Of a stretch of 64,000 nt of DNA, positions 7,656 to 17,164 are shown piece after piece (within the stretch, counting starts at the first letter, position 1; every line of letters starts with the position of its first letter). The DNA comes from Candidatus Saccharimonadota bacterium (GTDB taxonomy: Bacteria; Patescibacteriota; Saccharimonadia; Saccharimonadales; Saccharimonadaceae). Under the pieces are notes generated by a model that saw only the letters and a list, made by a program, of their open reading frames with translations, did no database searches and was not told where the DNA came from. Made by a program: the position numbers and the translations under genes. The stretch covers positions 1 through 64,000 of the forward strand of contig JAFRKN010000010.1 in assembly GCA_017431725.1 (NCBI GenBank). The letters are read 5' to 3'.

Positions 7656-9020
7656 ATGTATGACGTTTGGAAAAACGCACTTGCTGAGATCGAGCAACAA
7701 GTTTCTGCCGCTAATTTTTCTACTTGGTTTCAAAACACTTCCCTCCTCTCTGCAGAAGATGGCAATATTAAAATCGGTGTCAAAAATTCCTTCTATGTCA
7801 AACAGCTCCGTGCTCGTTATCTCGAAATTATTATTTCTGCTCTCAAAAACAATAACATCAACGTCGTTAATGTAGAATTTGAGGTTAGTTCTAGCCCTAA
7901 AACCAAAATTAAATCTCGCGAAATTACCAAAAATCAAACTTCCTTCAAAGATCGCGTTAAAACCCTTCATCTTGAATCCAAAAAAAATCAACTTGAATAT
8001 CAAAACGGTCTTAACGATAAATATACCCTAGATAATTTCGTTGTTGGCTCCAATAACGATTTAGCGGTTTCTGCCGCTAAAAGCATCATTGATGCTCCTG
8101 GAACTCGTTATAATCCTTTTTTTCTTTACGGTGGTCCTGGTTTAGGTAAAACCCATCTCGTTCAAGCTATTGGCAACGAACTCTTAAAAAGAAACCCCAA
8201 CTTAAAAATTCTTTATACCCCCACCTCACACTTTTATTCTGACTTTATCGAAGCTATCCAAAATGGCAAAGGTAAAGAATTTAATCGTAAATTTCAAAAA
8301 CTTGATTGTCTTATTATTGATGATTTTCAATTTATCGTCAATAAAGAAAAATCTCAAGAAGAGTTCTTTAATATCTTTAACGACCTCTATCAACTCAATA
8401 AACAAATCATTGTTACTTCGGATCGTCTACCTAGTCAAATCAAAACCGTTGACGAACGTCTTGCTTCTCGCCTCACCTGGGCTGGTGCTTTCGACCTCCA
8501 GCTCCCCAAATTCGAAGACAAATGCGCCATTCTTCGCGCTAAAGCTGATCTTATGGGTGCCGAAATTGAACCAGAGGCTATCGAATATATTGCTGAAAAC
8601 GTTAATACTAATATCCGTGATCTCGAAGGAGAATTTTCTACTATTCTTTTAATGTCCGAGGTTAGAGGCCTTACTCCCTTAGAACTTATTAATAACGGCT
8701 CTGTTAGTGTTAATAAAATTTCTAAAATACGCCCTGTCTCCCCCAAACAAATCATCGAAAAAGTTGCCAAATATTTTAATTTAAGTGTAAAAGAAATGTG
8801 TGGAAAATCACGTGTCTCTAATATCAAAAATGCTCGCCAGGTCGCCATGTTTCTCCTCTCTAAAGAATTAAGTCTTAGCACTAATAAAATTGCCTCCGAA
8901 GTTGGTGTTAAAGACCATACTACTGTTATGCATGGAATTAAAAAAATTGAAAAAGATTTAAAATTAGATTTTGCTCTTCGTGATCAAATTGAAGCTATAA
9001 AGGAAAAAATCTATGGTTAA
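7656..9020 (+). CDS. dnaA: chromosomal replication initiator DnaA
   Basis: The product is 454 aa from the start chosen by its AAGGAGG site. Domain I is at about 1-80 (WKNALAEIEQQVSAANFSTWF). The AAA+ domain has Walker A GGPGLGKTH and Walker B LIIDDFQF. Domain IV, at the C-terminus, carries the DNA-binding signature KDHTTVMHGIKKIEKDL. DnaA-ATP binds oriC boxes and opens the duplex. It is followed by dnaN and recF. Confidence 0.97.
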   Translation: MYDVWKNALAEIEQQVSAANFSTWFQNTSLLSAEDGNIKIGVKNSFYVKQLRARYLEIIISALKNNNINVVNVEFEVSSSPKTKIKSREITKNQTSFKDRVKTLHLESKKNQLEYQNGLNDKYTLDNFVVGSNNDLAVSAAKSIIDAPGTRYNPFFLYGGPGLGKTHLVQAIGNELLKRNPNLKILYTPTSHFYSDFIEAIQNGKGKEFNRKFQKLDCLIIDDFQFIVNKEKSQEEFFNIFNDLYQLNKQIIVTSDRLPSQIKTVDERLASRLTWAGAFDLQLPKFEDKCAILRAKADLMGAEIEPEAIEYIAENVNTNIRDLEGEFSTILLMSEVRGLTPLELINNGSVSVNKISKIRPVSPKQIIEKVAKYFNLSVKEMCGKSRVSNIKNARQVAMFLLSKELSLSTNKIASEVGVKDHTTVMHGIKKIEKDLKLDFALRDQIEAIKEKIYG

Positions 9021-9281
9021 TTTTAGTCTTCATTTTTCTTTTGTGAAAAAAATGTGGAAAACTATCTGTAAATCTTGGTGTAAAAAAGGTGTACCTTTTT
9101 GTGTAAAAATTTTCTCCTTTCAAAAAAATGTGTATATGGTTAACTTTTTCTCCACTTTTTCTCACCACTCCACTATTTTTCCCACAACCATCCCACCTCT
9201 ATACCAAATCAATTTTTTCCACTATTCCACCAAGCTTACTATTACTACTAATATTAATTTTTAATAAAGGAAAGGAAAATT
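9021..9281. other. dnaA-dnaN spacer, probable oriC part 2
   Basis: This 261-bp, very AT-rich spacer contains TGTGGAAAA at 9053-9061 and several related sites (TGTGTAAAA, TTTTCCCACA, TTTTTTCCAC). Pyrimidine-rich stretches dominate the plus strand. No protein-coding gene or clear RNA gene is visible. Bipartite origins flanking dnaA are known in other bacteria; assignment here is inferred. Confidence 0.5.
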
Positions 9282-10382
9282 ATGAAAATCAAAGTCACGC
9301 AAGAAAAATTAAGTAAAGCCTTAAATAATATTAGTCGCATCGCCATTGGAAAAGTTACTCTACCTATCTTAAATAATGTTTTAATTAGAGTAAATAAAAA
9401 GAAAGTTTCATTAATCACTACTAATCTAGACATGGCTATGATAGATTTTCTCCCAGTCTCAAATTCAGAAGAAGGAGTGGTTACAGTTCCAGCTAAACTC
9501 CTCGCCGAATTTATTTCCAATCTCCCCAAAGGAGAAATTGTTGAAATCTCTTCATCTGATACAAAAGTTACTATTTCTTCTGGAAAATATTCCTCTATTA
9601 TTAATGGTGCTTTAGCGGATGACTTTCCTGAACTTCCTGAAATCAACGAAAAACAAGCCGTCACTTTTAAACTAAGTGTCGAAGAATTTAAAAATAGTTT
9701 AAGCCAAGTCATAATTGCTAGCTCTAACGATTTAACTAGACCTGCACTAACTGGTGTGTATTTTAATACTTATAATCATGTTTTAGCTATTGCTGCTACT
9801 GATGGTTATCGTCTAGCTGAAAAAAAACTTATTAGTAAGGTAGAAAGTGAAGTTAATGCTATTATTCCGTCTAGTTCACTTCAGGAGGTTCTTCGTTCAG
9901 TTAGTGATGATGTAGAAGAAATCGAAATATCCTTCAACGATGATTTAGTTAGATTTAGACTTGGTGAAATAGAAATAATTTCAAAACTCATAGATGCTAG
10001 CTTTCCAGATTATCAAAGACTTATTCCTAAAGACTGTAATATTACAACCGTTTTAAATCGTGAAGAACTTATTCGTGTCACAAAACTTGCCGCTCTCTTT
10101 GCTAGGTCTGTTGGCGGCTCTATTATTTGTGAAACCAAAAAACCAGACACTTTTTCTGTTAAATCTATCGCTAATGAATTTGGTGAAAATGATTCAAAAA
10201 TCGAAACAACGGTAGATCAAACTGGAAAAGTTAATCTGAATTCCCGGTTTCTTTTAGATGCTCTCAACGCTTTGGAAGAGCCAGAAATTAGTTTTAGTTT
10301 TTCAGATCGTATTGCCCCGATTCTTCTTAAAAACAAGAAAGACCAAAAATATACTCATATCATAATGCCTCTAAACTCATGA
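9282..10382 (+). CDS. dnaN: DNA polymerase III beta subunit (sliding clamp)
   Basis: The product is 366 aa, the usual length of a bacterial clamp with three repeated domains. Recognisable stretches include NNISRIAIGKVTLPILNNVL near the N-terminus, the middle RPALTGVYFN..ATDGYRLAEKK region, and the C-terminal HIIMPLNS ending related to the canonical YLVMPMRL. The clamp holds polymerase on DNA. It has an AAAGGAAAGG site upstream and its last codons overlap recF (ATGA). Confidence 0.96.
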   Translation: MKIKVTQEKLSKALNNISRIAIGKVTLPILNNVLIRVNKKKVSLITTNLDMAMIDFLPVSNSEEGVVTVPAKLLAEFISNLPKGEIVEISSSDTKVTISSGKYSSIINGALADDFPELPEINEKQAVTFKLSVEEFKNSLSQVIIASSNDLTRPALTGVYFNTYNHVLAIAATDGYRLAEKKLISKVESEVNAIIPSSSLQEVLRSVSDDVEEIEISFNDDLVRFRLGEIEIISKLIDASFPDYQRLIPKDCNITTVLNREELIRVTKLAALFARSVGGSIICETKKPDTFSVKSIANEFGENDSKIETTVDQTGKVNLNSRFLLDALNALEEPEISFSFSDRIAPILLKNKKDQKYTHIIMPLNS

Positions 10383-11401
10383 TTATCAAATCCATTAATC
10401 TTACCAATTTTCGTAACCACGACACTTACCGTCTTGAATGTCATCAAAACACCTCATTAATTCTCGGAAAAAATGGTAGTGGTAAAACTTCTGTTCTTGA
10501 AGCAATTTATATTTCTACTCGTGGTAAAAGTTTTCGGGCAAGTGACCACGAAATTATCAAAAACGGCACTGAATTTTACCGCATCGAATTAGAATATAGT
10601 AGTGGTGAAAAAATTTTGATCACTTATGATGGTAATAATAAAATTTTTCTCATTCTTGATAAAAAAAGTAAACGCTTACCTAAAAAACATCAATACCCCA
10701 TTGTTTTATTTCTTCCCTCTGATTTAAACCTTATTAGTCATGCCCCAAGTCGTCGCCGGGATTATTTTGATCGTGTTTTTAGTGAGTTTGATGAAAATTA
10801 TAATCAAAATCTTTTGAAATATGAAAAATCATTAAAACAACGCAACGAAATTCTAAAAAATGAGTTTATTACTCAAGATTCCTTATTTTCTTGGAATTTA
10901 TTATTAGCAAAATATGGTACTAAATTATTTAACAGTCGTCAAAAATTTATTCAAGAAATCAACCAAGAACTAACTAAAACTTATCGTTCTATTGCTGAAA
11001 ACGCTGACGAAATAGAAATTTTTTACAAAAGCGAAGCTAGTGGTTTATCTGAATCCAAATATTTGAATATTCTCGAAGAAAATTTTCAAAAAGACCTCCT
11101 TATTAAACACACTAGTTTTGGAGTTCATCACGATGATTATGTTTTTTATTTTAATCACAAAATTGCCGATGGCTCCGCTTCTCGTGGTGAAACTCGTTCC
11201 ATTATTCTCGCTTTAAAATTCATTGAAGCCAACCTTATCTACGATAAACAACACAAAAAACCCATTATCCTCTTAGACGATGTTTTTTCCGAATTAGACC
11301 CCACTCGTCGTCGTTGCCTCATCAAAAATTTTCGTAATCATCAAGTTATCATCACTAGTGTAGAAGATTTTCAGGATAATCAATCATCCCAAACAGCATA
11401 A
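10379..11401 (+). CDS. recF: DNA replication and repair protein RecF
   Basis: The product is 340 aa, with Walker A LGKNGSGKTSVLEAI, an ABC-type signature SASRGETRSIILALKF, and Walker B PIILLDDVFSELD. RecF helps load RecA at gaps. The start overlaps the dnaN stop by 4 nt. The 3' end overlaps the convergent gene by 22 bp, so there is no room for a terminator between them. Confidence 0.95.
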   Translation: MIIKSINLTNFRNHDTYRLECHQNTSLILGKNGSGKTSVLEAIYISTRGKSFRASDHEIIKNGTEFYRIELEYSSGEKILITYDGNNKIFLILDKKSKRLPKKHQYPIVLFLPSDLNLISHAPSRRRDYFDRVFSEFDENYNQNLLKYEKSLKQRNEILKNEFITQDSLFSWNLLLAKYGTKLFNSRQKFIQEINQELTKTYRSIAENADEIEIFYKSEASGLSESKYLNILEENFQKDLLIKHTSFGVHHDDYVFYFNHKIADGSASRGETRSIILALKFIEANLIYDKQHKKPIILLDDVFSELDPTRRRCLIKNFRNHQVIITSVEDFQDNQSSQTA

Positions 11402-13611
11402 TAATCCTTCAAGAAAGCTACTACCGGATTTTCATTTCCCTCAAAAAATTTAATATTATTATAAGCTGTTGAATCGTTTGAATATTGTCTTAATGCTGCT
11501 GTTGCCCTTGCCAAAGACACATATCTTTGTGCATATTTGTAAATTTGCCACTCTGGATTACTAGCAGAATTTACAAATGCCGCCCCTGAGGCAATCCTCT
11601 TTTTGGCGTCCGACGCACTTAGGGCGGTTTTTATCATCTCTAAAATATTTTTTGAAAACGGAATAGAATTGGATCCTTTATTTAATGAATCCAAAATTCC
11701 CCCATCTATTACCCCTAAAGGCGTCTTTCTTTTATTGTTATACAAAATAAAACCAGCCAAAACAGAATCTTTTTTAATGGTTCTACTTCCGTTTGCATTT
11801 AAATCTGTGTTCTCTTCCACAAACTTAATAAACCCAGCATCATTAAAGGTGTCATTTAGGGTTGAAGTATCAAAAGTCGCGGTCTCAGAACATTGTACCG
11901 AACCCACTGCACCAATCGTTGCATATGTTTCACAATCTCCAAAATTGTCTAAATACCCATCTCCGCTCTTTGCGTAAGACATTGGTGTTAAAGTCACAAC
12001 AGAAGAATTAATTAAACCAGCAAAAGATTTTATTCCTATTAAATCAGAACCTCTCATACTATACAAAGCAAAATTATAAATAATTGAACCCAGAAAGGTA
12101 TTTTTTGAAGTTATATCAAATGGACTACGATTTTTTCGGTCAACTTCCGCATCCATTGCTAAAATTTCCGCATTTAATCTATTATAACTAATTACCGCCG
12201 CCTCATCTCCAGCTGTTGCTCCACTCCGCTTAGCTAGTTCCTTTCCTACATTTACTGCTCCCTCAACTAAAAATTCTCCCGCATTAATACCTTTTATTGT
12301 TTCATAAGAATTATCCATCAACGAACTCGAAACAATCGGACTTAATAATTTTAAAAGCGCTTGCGAAGCTAGCGTTATTCCATTACTAATAAACCGACCA
12401 ATTGCACCTTTCGTTTTTTTTGCAGTCGAAGTAATAGTCCCAGCAATTACCGATGTTCCCCCCTTTTGCCCTACCTGATTTTCGATTAATTTCAAAACTC
12501 GGTCCGAAGAATAATTTTCTACCTCTTCTGCTCTTACTTTATTCCCAGACAAAATTGCATACAAACTCGGCGATTCTACCGGAGTGCCTTTCGTTTTCTT
12601 TATCTCGCCTGTTTTTACGTCTACAATTTCAGATTCACTATCCTCATATAAATAATTCATCGCTTCATTAATTTTTGACTCATTTCCTTCCCCAGCTTTC
12701 ATCTTACTCACATTTTCCATAAAAGTTAAGAAAAAGAGGCTCGATCTCTGTTCCTTTGAAATCGTATCGGCCACTTTTATCGCGTCTGCAGTATTTAACG
12801 CCGATTCTGTCGCGTTTGCCGCCGGATTTTTTTCCCTCACAGCATCAATAAAACCCTCAGCATCACTATTAGAAGAAGTTGCAGCCTCTCCGGTTTCTTC
12901 ATACTCATAATACACTTCAGTCTCACCAGTTTCCTCATTTTCCTGAGTTTTTTGCACTAAAGCTACGGTATTTACGCTTATGTCGCTTCCCTCACCAAGC
13001 ACTGAGGACATTACTTCATCAAAGTCTGCCCCACTATTATAATTATTTCTATTGGTACCAATTTCCCTAAATACCTCTCTGGCCTCTTCGTCGTAATAAT
13101 ATGCCGCCCTTCCATAGGTGGCATTATTAAAAGCATTATATAAATTTATATTATTATTAACTTCAACGATAAAATTTTCAGCTGTAACAATTGTGTCTCC
13201 AATTTTTAAAATTAACCCGCCCGCATTTTCGTTTTGTTCAATAAATTCTCCCCCACTCAAATACCCCACCAATACGCCATTTTCTTTTAAAATTTTTACC
13301 GTATCGCCAGGGATTTTTCCCTCATATAAAGCTTGTTGGAATACTAATTCTTTACTTTTTACCGCATCGCCATATTGCACGTCTGTTTCTTCAATCAATC
13401 TCTCAGAAATTGCTGACGGCACAAGATTTCCAGTACCAAACAATAGCAAAAAAACCACCAACATTATGGTAAAAAAAAAAGCCGCTCCTAGAGATCGGAA
13501 AGTTTTGAAAGACTTTTTTTGAACGCTCCTCTTTCCTACTACATGAGAAATCACCTGATTATTTTCTAAGGCTGAACTTTCACTTGACCTCAATATTTCC
13601 TCAGCGGACAT
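11380..13611 (-). CDS. large membrane-anchored hypothetical protein
   Basis: The product is 743 aa and I do not recognise the family. A cytoplasmic N-terminus (1-40) leads to one strong transmembrane helix (about 42-62, FFFTIMLVVFLLLFG), then a large, probably extracytoplasmic region rich in Ser, Asn, Glu and Thr. A second amphipathic or hydrophobic patch lies at about 385-415 (GITLASQALLKLLSPIV). The late part contains two cysteines in NFGDCETYATIGAVGSVQC. The start is preceded by an extended -10 (TGATATAAT) ending 10 nt upstream, suggesting a leaderless mRNA. It is monocistronic and convergent with recF. Confidence 0.75.
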   Translation of the reverse strand: MSAEEILRSSESSALENNQVISHVVGKRSVQKKSFKTFRSLGAAFFFTIMLVVFLLLFGTGNLVPSAISERLIEETDVQYGDAVKSKELVFQQALYEGKIPGDTVKILKENGVLVGYLSGGEFIEQNENAGGLILKIGDTIVTAENFIVEVNNNINLYNAFNNATYGRAAYYYDEEAREVFREIGTNRNNYNSGADFDEVMSSVLGEGSDISVNTVALVQKTQENEETGETEVYYEYEETGEAATSSNSDAEGFIDAVREKNPAANATESALNTADAIKVADTISKEQRSSLFFLTFMENVSKMKAGEGNESKINEAMNYLYEDSESEIVDVKTGEIKKTKGTPVESPSLYAILSGNKVRAEEVENYSSDRVLKLIENQVGQKGGTSVIAGTITSTAKKTKGAIGRFISNGITLASQALLKLLSPIVSSSLMDNSYETIKGINAGEFLVEGAVNVGKELAKRSGATAGDEAAVISYNRLNAEILAMDAEVDRKNRSPFDITSKNTFLGSIIYNFALYSMRGSDLIGIKSFAGLINSSVVTLTPMSYAKSGDGYLDNFGDCETYATIGAVGSVQCSETATFDTSTLNDTFNDAGFIKFVEENTDLNANGSRTIKKDSVLAGFILYNNKRKTPLGVIDGGILDSLNKGSNSIPFSKNILEMIKTALSASDAKKRIASGAAFVNSASNPEWQIYKYAQRYVSLARATAALRQYSNDSTAYNNIKFFEGNENPVVAFLKDYYAVWDD

Positions 13612-13671
13612 AACTACTATTATTATATCACACTTTTCTTAAAAAGTAAAGGTTTATGCTATAATCAAAAC

Positions 13672-14973
13672 ATGATTAAAGTTGAAAAAATTATTCCCGG
13701 CGGCCAAGCACTTGGCACTCATGATGACGGTCGAAAAATTTTTTTCTGGAACGCCCTGCCAGACGAGTTGATTGAAGAATTCAAAATCACTAAAAAGAAA
13801 ACCCATTATTATGAAGCTATCGCCACTAAAATCAAACAGCCATCTAGCCATCGTATTGCACCAAAAGACGAGTGTTTTTTATCAACTTCTCCGTGGCAAA
13901 TCTTAGATTTTTCCTATGAAAATCATCTCAAAAAAACCTTAGTTAATGAAATTTTTAATGCACATAAAATTAAAATTGAATCCCCCGAAATTATTACCGA
14001 CAATCAAAAATATTTTTATCGCAACAAAATGGAATATGCTCTCTACTGGAATCATGGAACTCAAAAAATTCACCTTGCCTTTCACGCTCGTGGCTCTCAC
14101 CAAAAAATTCCTATCAAGCAGTCCTCTCTTGAAAGACCTGAAATTTTTGCTACAGCAGAAGCCATAGTTAATAATTTGAATATTCTTCAAGACGAAGCCC
14201 GTCGTTATCAATCACTTCTTTTAAGGTGTAACCAAAACGGTGAAGTTTCTGGCGGACTCTTTGAAAAACACAAACCTCACCCCGTATTTAAAAATCTCAC
14301 CGATCAAATTTTAGGTCAAAATTATTCTTACTCTCCTAATGGTTTTTTTCAAATTAACCTCCCTGTTTATGAACTTGCCCTAAAAGAAATTCAAAAACAC
14401 ATTCATACCGACAAAGTTCTCGATCTCTACGCTGGTGTTGGCACTATTGGTCTCTCCACTGCCCGTCACAAAAAACTCACTCTCGTCGAATCCGACCAAT
14501 CTGCCTTTTCAGAACTAGCTGAAAACTGCAAGAGGAATGAGTTCGAGGGAATCCGGCAGGTCAGTACCATTTTCGAGGAGCATATTTTTCGACAAAACTG
14601 CAAGAGGAATGGGTTCGAGGGGATCCGGAGTTACGACGAGGACGAGCGCGCCGACCCCGTGACGACGGGCGTCGGCGACGCGCCCCGAGAGCCCATTCCT
14701 CTTGCAATATTTAGCAAATCCGAAAATGTCACAGACTTTATCGAACCCGACCAAACTGTTATTCTTGATCCTCCTCGCGCCGGTTGCGACCGCAAATTAA
14801 TCGATAAATTAAATGAAATTAGGCCAAAAACTATCATTTATCTTTCTTGTAATCCTGCCACTCAAGCTCGCGACGTTAAATTATTATTAGAAAACTATCA
14901 AATTAAACATATCCAACCTTTCAACTTTTTTCCTCGCACTCCTCACATTGAAAACCTAGTTGTTTTGTGCTAA
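13672..14973 (+). CDS. TrmA/RlmD-like RNA m5U methyltransferase with in-frame palindromic insert
   Basis: The product is 433 aa. The SAM motif is VLDLYAGVGTIGLS, the catalytic cysteine region IIYLSCNPATQARD, and the DPPRAG motif VILDPPRAGC. FFQINLPVYELAL is also characteristic. These enzymes methylate C5 of uridine in tRNA or 23S rRNA; the exact substrate is unclear. Residues about 284-345 are not part of the fold: they are encoded by a palindromic element inserted between the SAM acidic motif and DPPRAG. The native ENxKRNG motif is present twice because part of the element is a direct repeat. TATAAT ends 8 nt before the ATG, so the mRNA is probably leaderless. Confidence 0.85.
   Translation: MIKVEKIIPGGQALGTHDDGRKIFFWNALPDELIEEFKITKKKTHYYEAIATKIKQPSSHRIAPKDECFLSTSPWQILDFSYENHLKKTLVNEIFNAHKIKIESPEIITDNQKYFYRNKMEYALYWNHGTQKIHLAFHARGSHQKIPIKQSSLERPEIFATAEAIVNNLNILQDEARRYQSLLLRCNQNGEVSGGLFEKHKPHPVFKNLTDQILGQNYSYSPNGFFQINLPVYELALKEIQKHIHTDKVLDLYAGVGTIGLSTARHKKLTLVESDQSAFSELAENCKRNEFEGIRQVSTIFEEHIFRQNCKRNGFEGIRSYDEDERADPVTTGVGDAPREPIPLAIFSKSENVTDFIEPDQTVILDPPRAGCDRKLIDKLNEIRPKTIIYLSCNPATQARDVKLLLENYQIKHIQPFNFFPRTPHIENLVVLC
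14521..14706 (+). repeat. in-gene palindromic element, composite, methyltransferase locus
   Basis: The arms are 14599-14616 and 14689-14706 (17 of 18 pair; left arm begins TGCAAGAGGAATGG). The core 14617-14688 is 72 nt, GC-rich and identical to the core in valS; it includes CCCCGTGACGACGGG and a GCGCCGACC/GGGCGTCGGCG-type stem. Upstream lies a direct repeat of the arm and core start (14522-14554 versus 14598-14632) separated by a piece resembling the ATPase-locus core (TCGAGGAGCATATTTTTCGA). The whole stays in frame with no stop. Confidence 0.85.
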
Positions 14974-14987
14974 ACTTTTTTTAAGAC

Positions 14988-15077
14988 GGAAAGGTGGCCG
15001 AGTGGTTTAAGGCGCACGCTTGGAAAGCGTGTAAAGGGGCAACTCTTTCGCAGGTTCAAATCCTGTCCTTTCCGCCA
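14988..15077 (+). tRNA. tRNA-Ser (anticodon GGA)
   Basis: The acceptor stem GGAAAGG pairs with CCTTTCC. The anticodon loop is TTGGAAA inside a CACGC/GCGTG stem, and there is a long variable arm typical of serine tRNA. The T-loop is GTTCAAATC and the terminal CCA is encoded. It ends 10 nt before the ABC transporter gene, so it may be co-transcribed with it. Confidence 0.95.
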
Positions 15078-15087
15078 TACAAAAAAT

Positions 15088-15915
15088 ATGGAGAAAAAGG
15101 TGAGCGAAAATATTGTAATAGAATTAAAAGGCCTAACAAAAAGATACGGCTATGGCGATACCGAATCTTTTGCCCTCAAAGATTTTGATTTAACTATTAA
15201 ACGCGGTGAATTTATCATGATTATGGGCCCGAGTGGCTGTGGTAAAACCACCCTGCTTAACATTATTGGTCTTCTCGACCGAGCCACGCGCGGCGAATAT
15301 ATTCTTAACGGTGAAAATGTTGCCGGAATTTCCCTTCGTCGACAAGCACGTTTAAGAGCCAAAAAAATTGGTTTTGTTTTTCAAAATTTTAATCTTATTG
15401 AAGATTTACCTATTTTAGAAAATGTTGCTCTCCCTCTAATTTATACTGGGCACTCTAAGACCTCCCGCCTCAAAAATGCTTCTTCCGCTCTCAAAAGATT
15501 TCATCTTCAAGAACGTGAATATTATTTGCCTTATCAATTATCTGGTGGTCAACAGCAACGCGTTGCCATCGCCCGCGCCATTGTCTCCGATCCCGAAATT
15601 ATTTTAGCCGATGAGCCTACTGGCAATTTAGATTCACGCTCTTCTCATATTGTGATGGAAGAATTAAAAGCCATTCACGAAGAAGGCAACACCATCATTA
15701 TGGTAACTCATAACCCTGCTCTAACCGTTTATGCCACTCGCGTGATTAATATGTTGGATGGCCAAATTGATACCGATGTCAAAACCGTTGCTGATGCTAA
15801 CCTACCTCAACCAATTAGTGTCAAAATTAAAAAGAAAAAAGCCTCTAGCCCCACCATCGTTCAACCAGATATCAAAAAATCAGAAAAACGTAAAAAAAAT
15901 CGGAGAAAAAAATAA
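15088..15915 (+). CDS. MacB/LolD-type ABC transporter ATP-binding protein
   Basis: The product is 275 aa. Walker A is GPSGCGKTTLLN, the signature LSGGQQQRVAIARAI, Walker B ILADEPTGNLDSRS, and the switch histidine lies in MVTHNP. The last 45 residues are a Lys-rich tail beyond the nucleotide-binding domain. It energises the FtsX-like permease encoded immediately downstream (stop and start codons abut). MacB-type pairs act as mechanotransmission exporters, often for peptides or lipoproteins; the substrate here is unknown. Confidence 0.93.
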   Translation: MEKKVSENIVIELKGLTKRYGYGDTESFALKDFDLTIKRGEFIMIMGPSGCGKTTLLNIIGLLDRATRGEYILNGENVAGISLRRQARLRAKKIGFVFQNFNLIEDLPILENVALPLIYTGHSKTSRLKNASSALKRFHLQEREYYLPYQLSGGQQQRVAIARAIVSDPEIILADEPTGNLDSRSSHIVMEELKAIHEEGNTIIMVTHNPALTVYATRVINMLDGQIDTDVKTVADANLPQPISVKIKKKKASSPTIVQPDIKKSEKRKKNRRKK

Positions 15916-17148
15916 ATGGTTTCACTTTTTCAAACTCATCTCAAACTTGCACGCACCGCAATTAAAGAAAATCGCACCCGCTCTTTCTTAACTTGTCTTG
16001 GTATTGCTATTGGTGTTGCCAGTATTATTTTAATACTTTCTCTTATGGGCAGCATTTCCAATTTAGTTAAGAGCGAAATTAGTGAAATTGGTTCCGATCT
16101 TATTGTGGTTCGTCCCAGCTCAACCAAAGATTCCATTACCAGCGTTATTGAAGAATTAACCGCCTCTAATTCTTTTCAAAAAAGTAATCTTACCATTACC
16201 GATGTTTCCGCCATTAGTGCAATCGAAAATGTTTCTGCGGTAGCGCCAATTTCGGTTTCGGTAAATACAGTCGCTTCCGAAAAAAATACTTTTTCTTCTG
16301 TTCCCATTTTGGGCACTAACCAAGATTTCATTACCGTCGAGCCTTTTGCCTTGAAATATGGTTCGTTTTTTAGCAAAGACAATCGTGAGAATTCCGTTGT
16401 GCTTGGTTATAATCTTTCTTTATCTTTATTTAATACGATCAACAGCACGGTCGGAAAAACTGTCACTATTATGGGCGAAAAATTTATGATAGTTGGCGTT
16501 TTAGACGAAATAGAAAAATCCATTAATTTTGACAATATTGATTTTGATAACGCTCTTATCATGGATATAGAAAGTCTCGACCAAATCACCGGCTCAACTC
16601 AAATTCAACAAATTAATGTCAAAGCAACCAACACCAATAGCTTAACTTCAGTCTCCGAAAATATTTCTGAAACGCTCACCAAACAAAAACTTGGCGACCA
16701 AAATTTCACTGTCCTCTATGGCAACGCCATTACTCATCCAGCCAGCTCGCTTTTTAGTGTTGTTTCTGGTATGCTCACGCTAGTTGCTGCCATTTCTCTC
16801 ATTGTTGGCGGTATTGGGGTAATGAATATCATGCTGGTTTCTGTCTCTGAGCGCACTCACGAAATTGGTATCCGCAAAGCCGTCGGAGCGTCATCTCGCA
16901 ATATTTTGATGCAATTTCTCTTTGAAGCGCTGATTCTTTCCGTACTCGGCGGATTTTTTGGCCTCATTTTAGGCTATATTCTCGCTTTTCTTATTTCCAT
17001 CATCACTCCGTTTGCACCTTATCTTAGTTTAGAAATTATTTTAGTCACCCTTCTTACTACTTTGTTGGTAGGTATTATCTTCGGTATCTATCCTGCTCTT
17101 AAGGCGGCTTCCAAAAATCCTATAGACTCACTCAAACACTATCGCTAA
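15916..17148 (+). CDS. MacB/FtsX-type ABC transporter permease
   Basis: The product is 410 aa. It has an N-terminal transmembrane helix (about 22-45), a large extracytoplasmic MacB-PCD-like domain (about 46-285), and three C-terminal helices (about 287-312, 330-362 and 372-400) in the FtsX fold. The motifs VGGIGVMNIMLVSVSERTHEIGIRKAVGA and PALKAASKNPIDSLKHYR match the family. Partner of the preceding ATPase. Confidence 0.93.
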   Translation: MVSLFQTHLKLARTAIKENRTRSFLTCLGIAIGVASIILILSLMGSISNLVKSEISEIGSDLIVVRPSSTKDSITSVIEELTASNSFQKSNLTITDVSAISAIENVSAVAPISVSVNTVASEKNTFSSVPILGTNQDFITVEPFALKYGSFFSKDNRENSVVLGYNLSLSLFNTINSTVGKTVTIMGEKFMIVGVLDEIEKSINFDNIDFDNALIMDIESLDQITGSTQIQQINVKATNTNSLTSVSENISETLTKQKLGDQNFTVLYGNAITHPASSLFSVVSGMLTLVAAISLIVGGIGVMNIMLVSVSERTHEIGIRKAVGASSRNILMQFLFEALILSVLGGFFGLILGYILAFLISIITPFAPYLSLEIILVTLLTTLLVGIIFGIYPALKAASKNPIDSLKHYR

Positions 17149-17164
17149 TGTTATAATAAAATAT

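Noticed and set aside
14515-14837. Antisense open frames across the methyltransferase insert
   Set aside because: They arise because the palindrome is open on both strands; they have no start signals and no recognisable domain.
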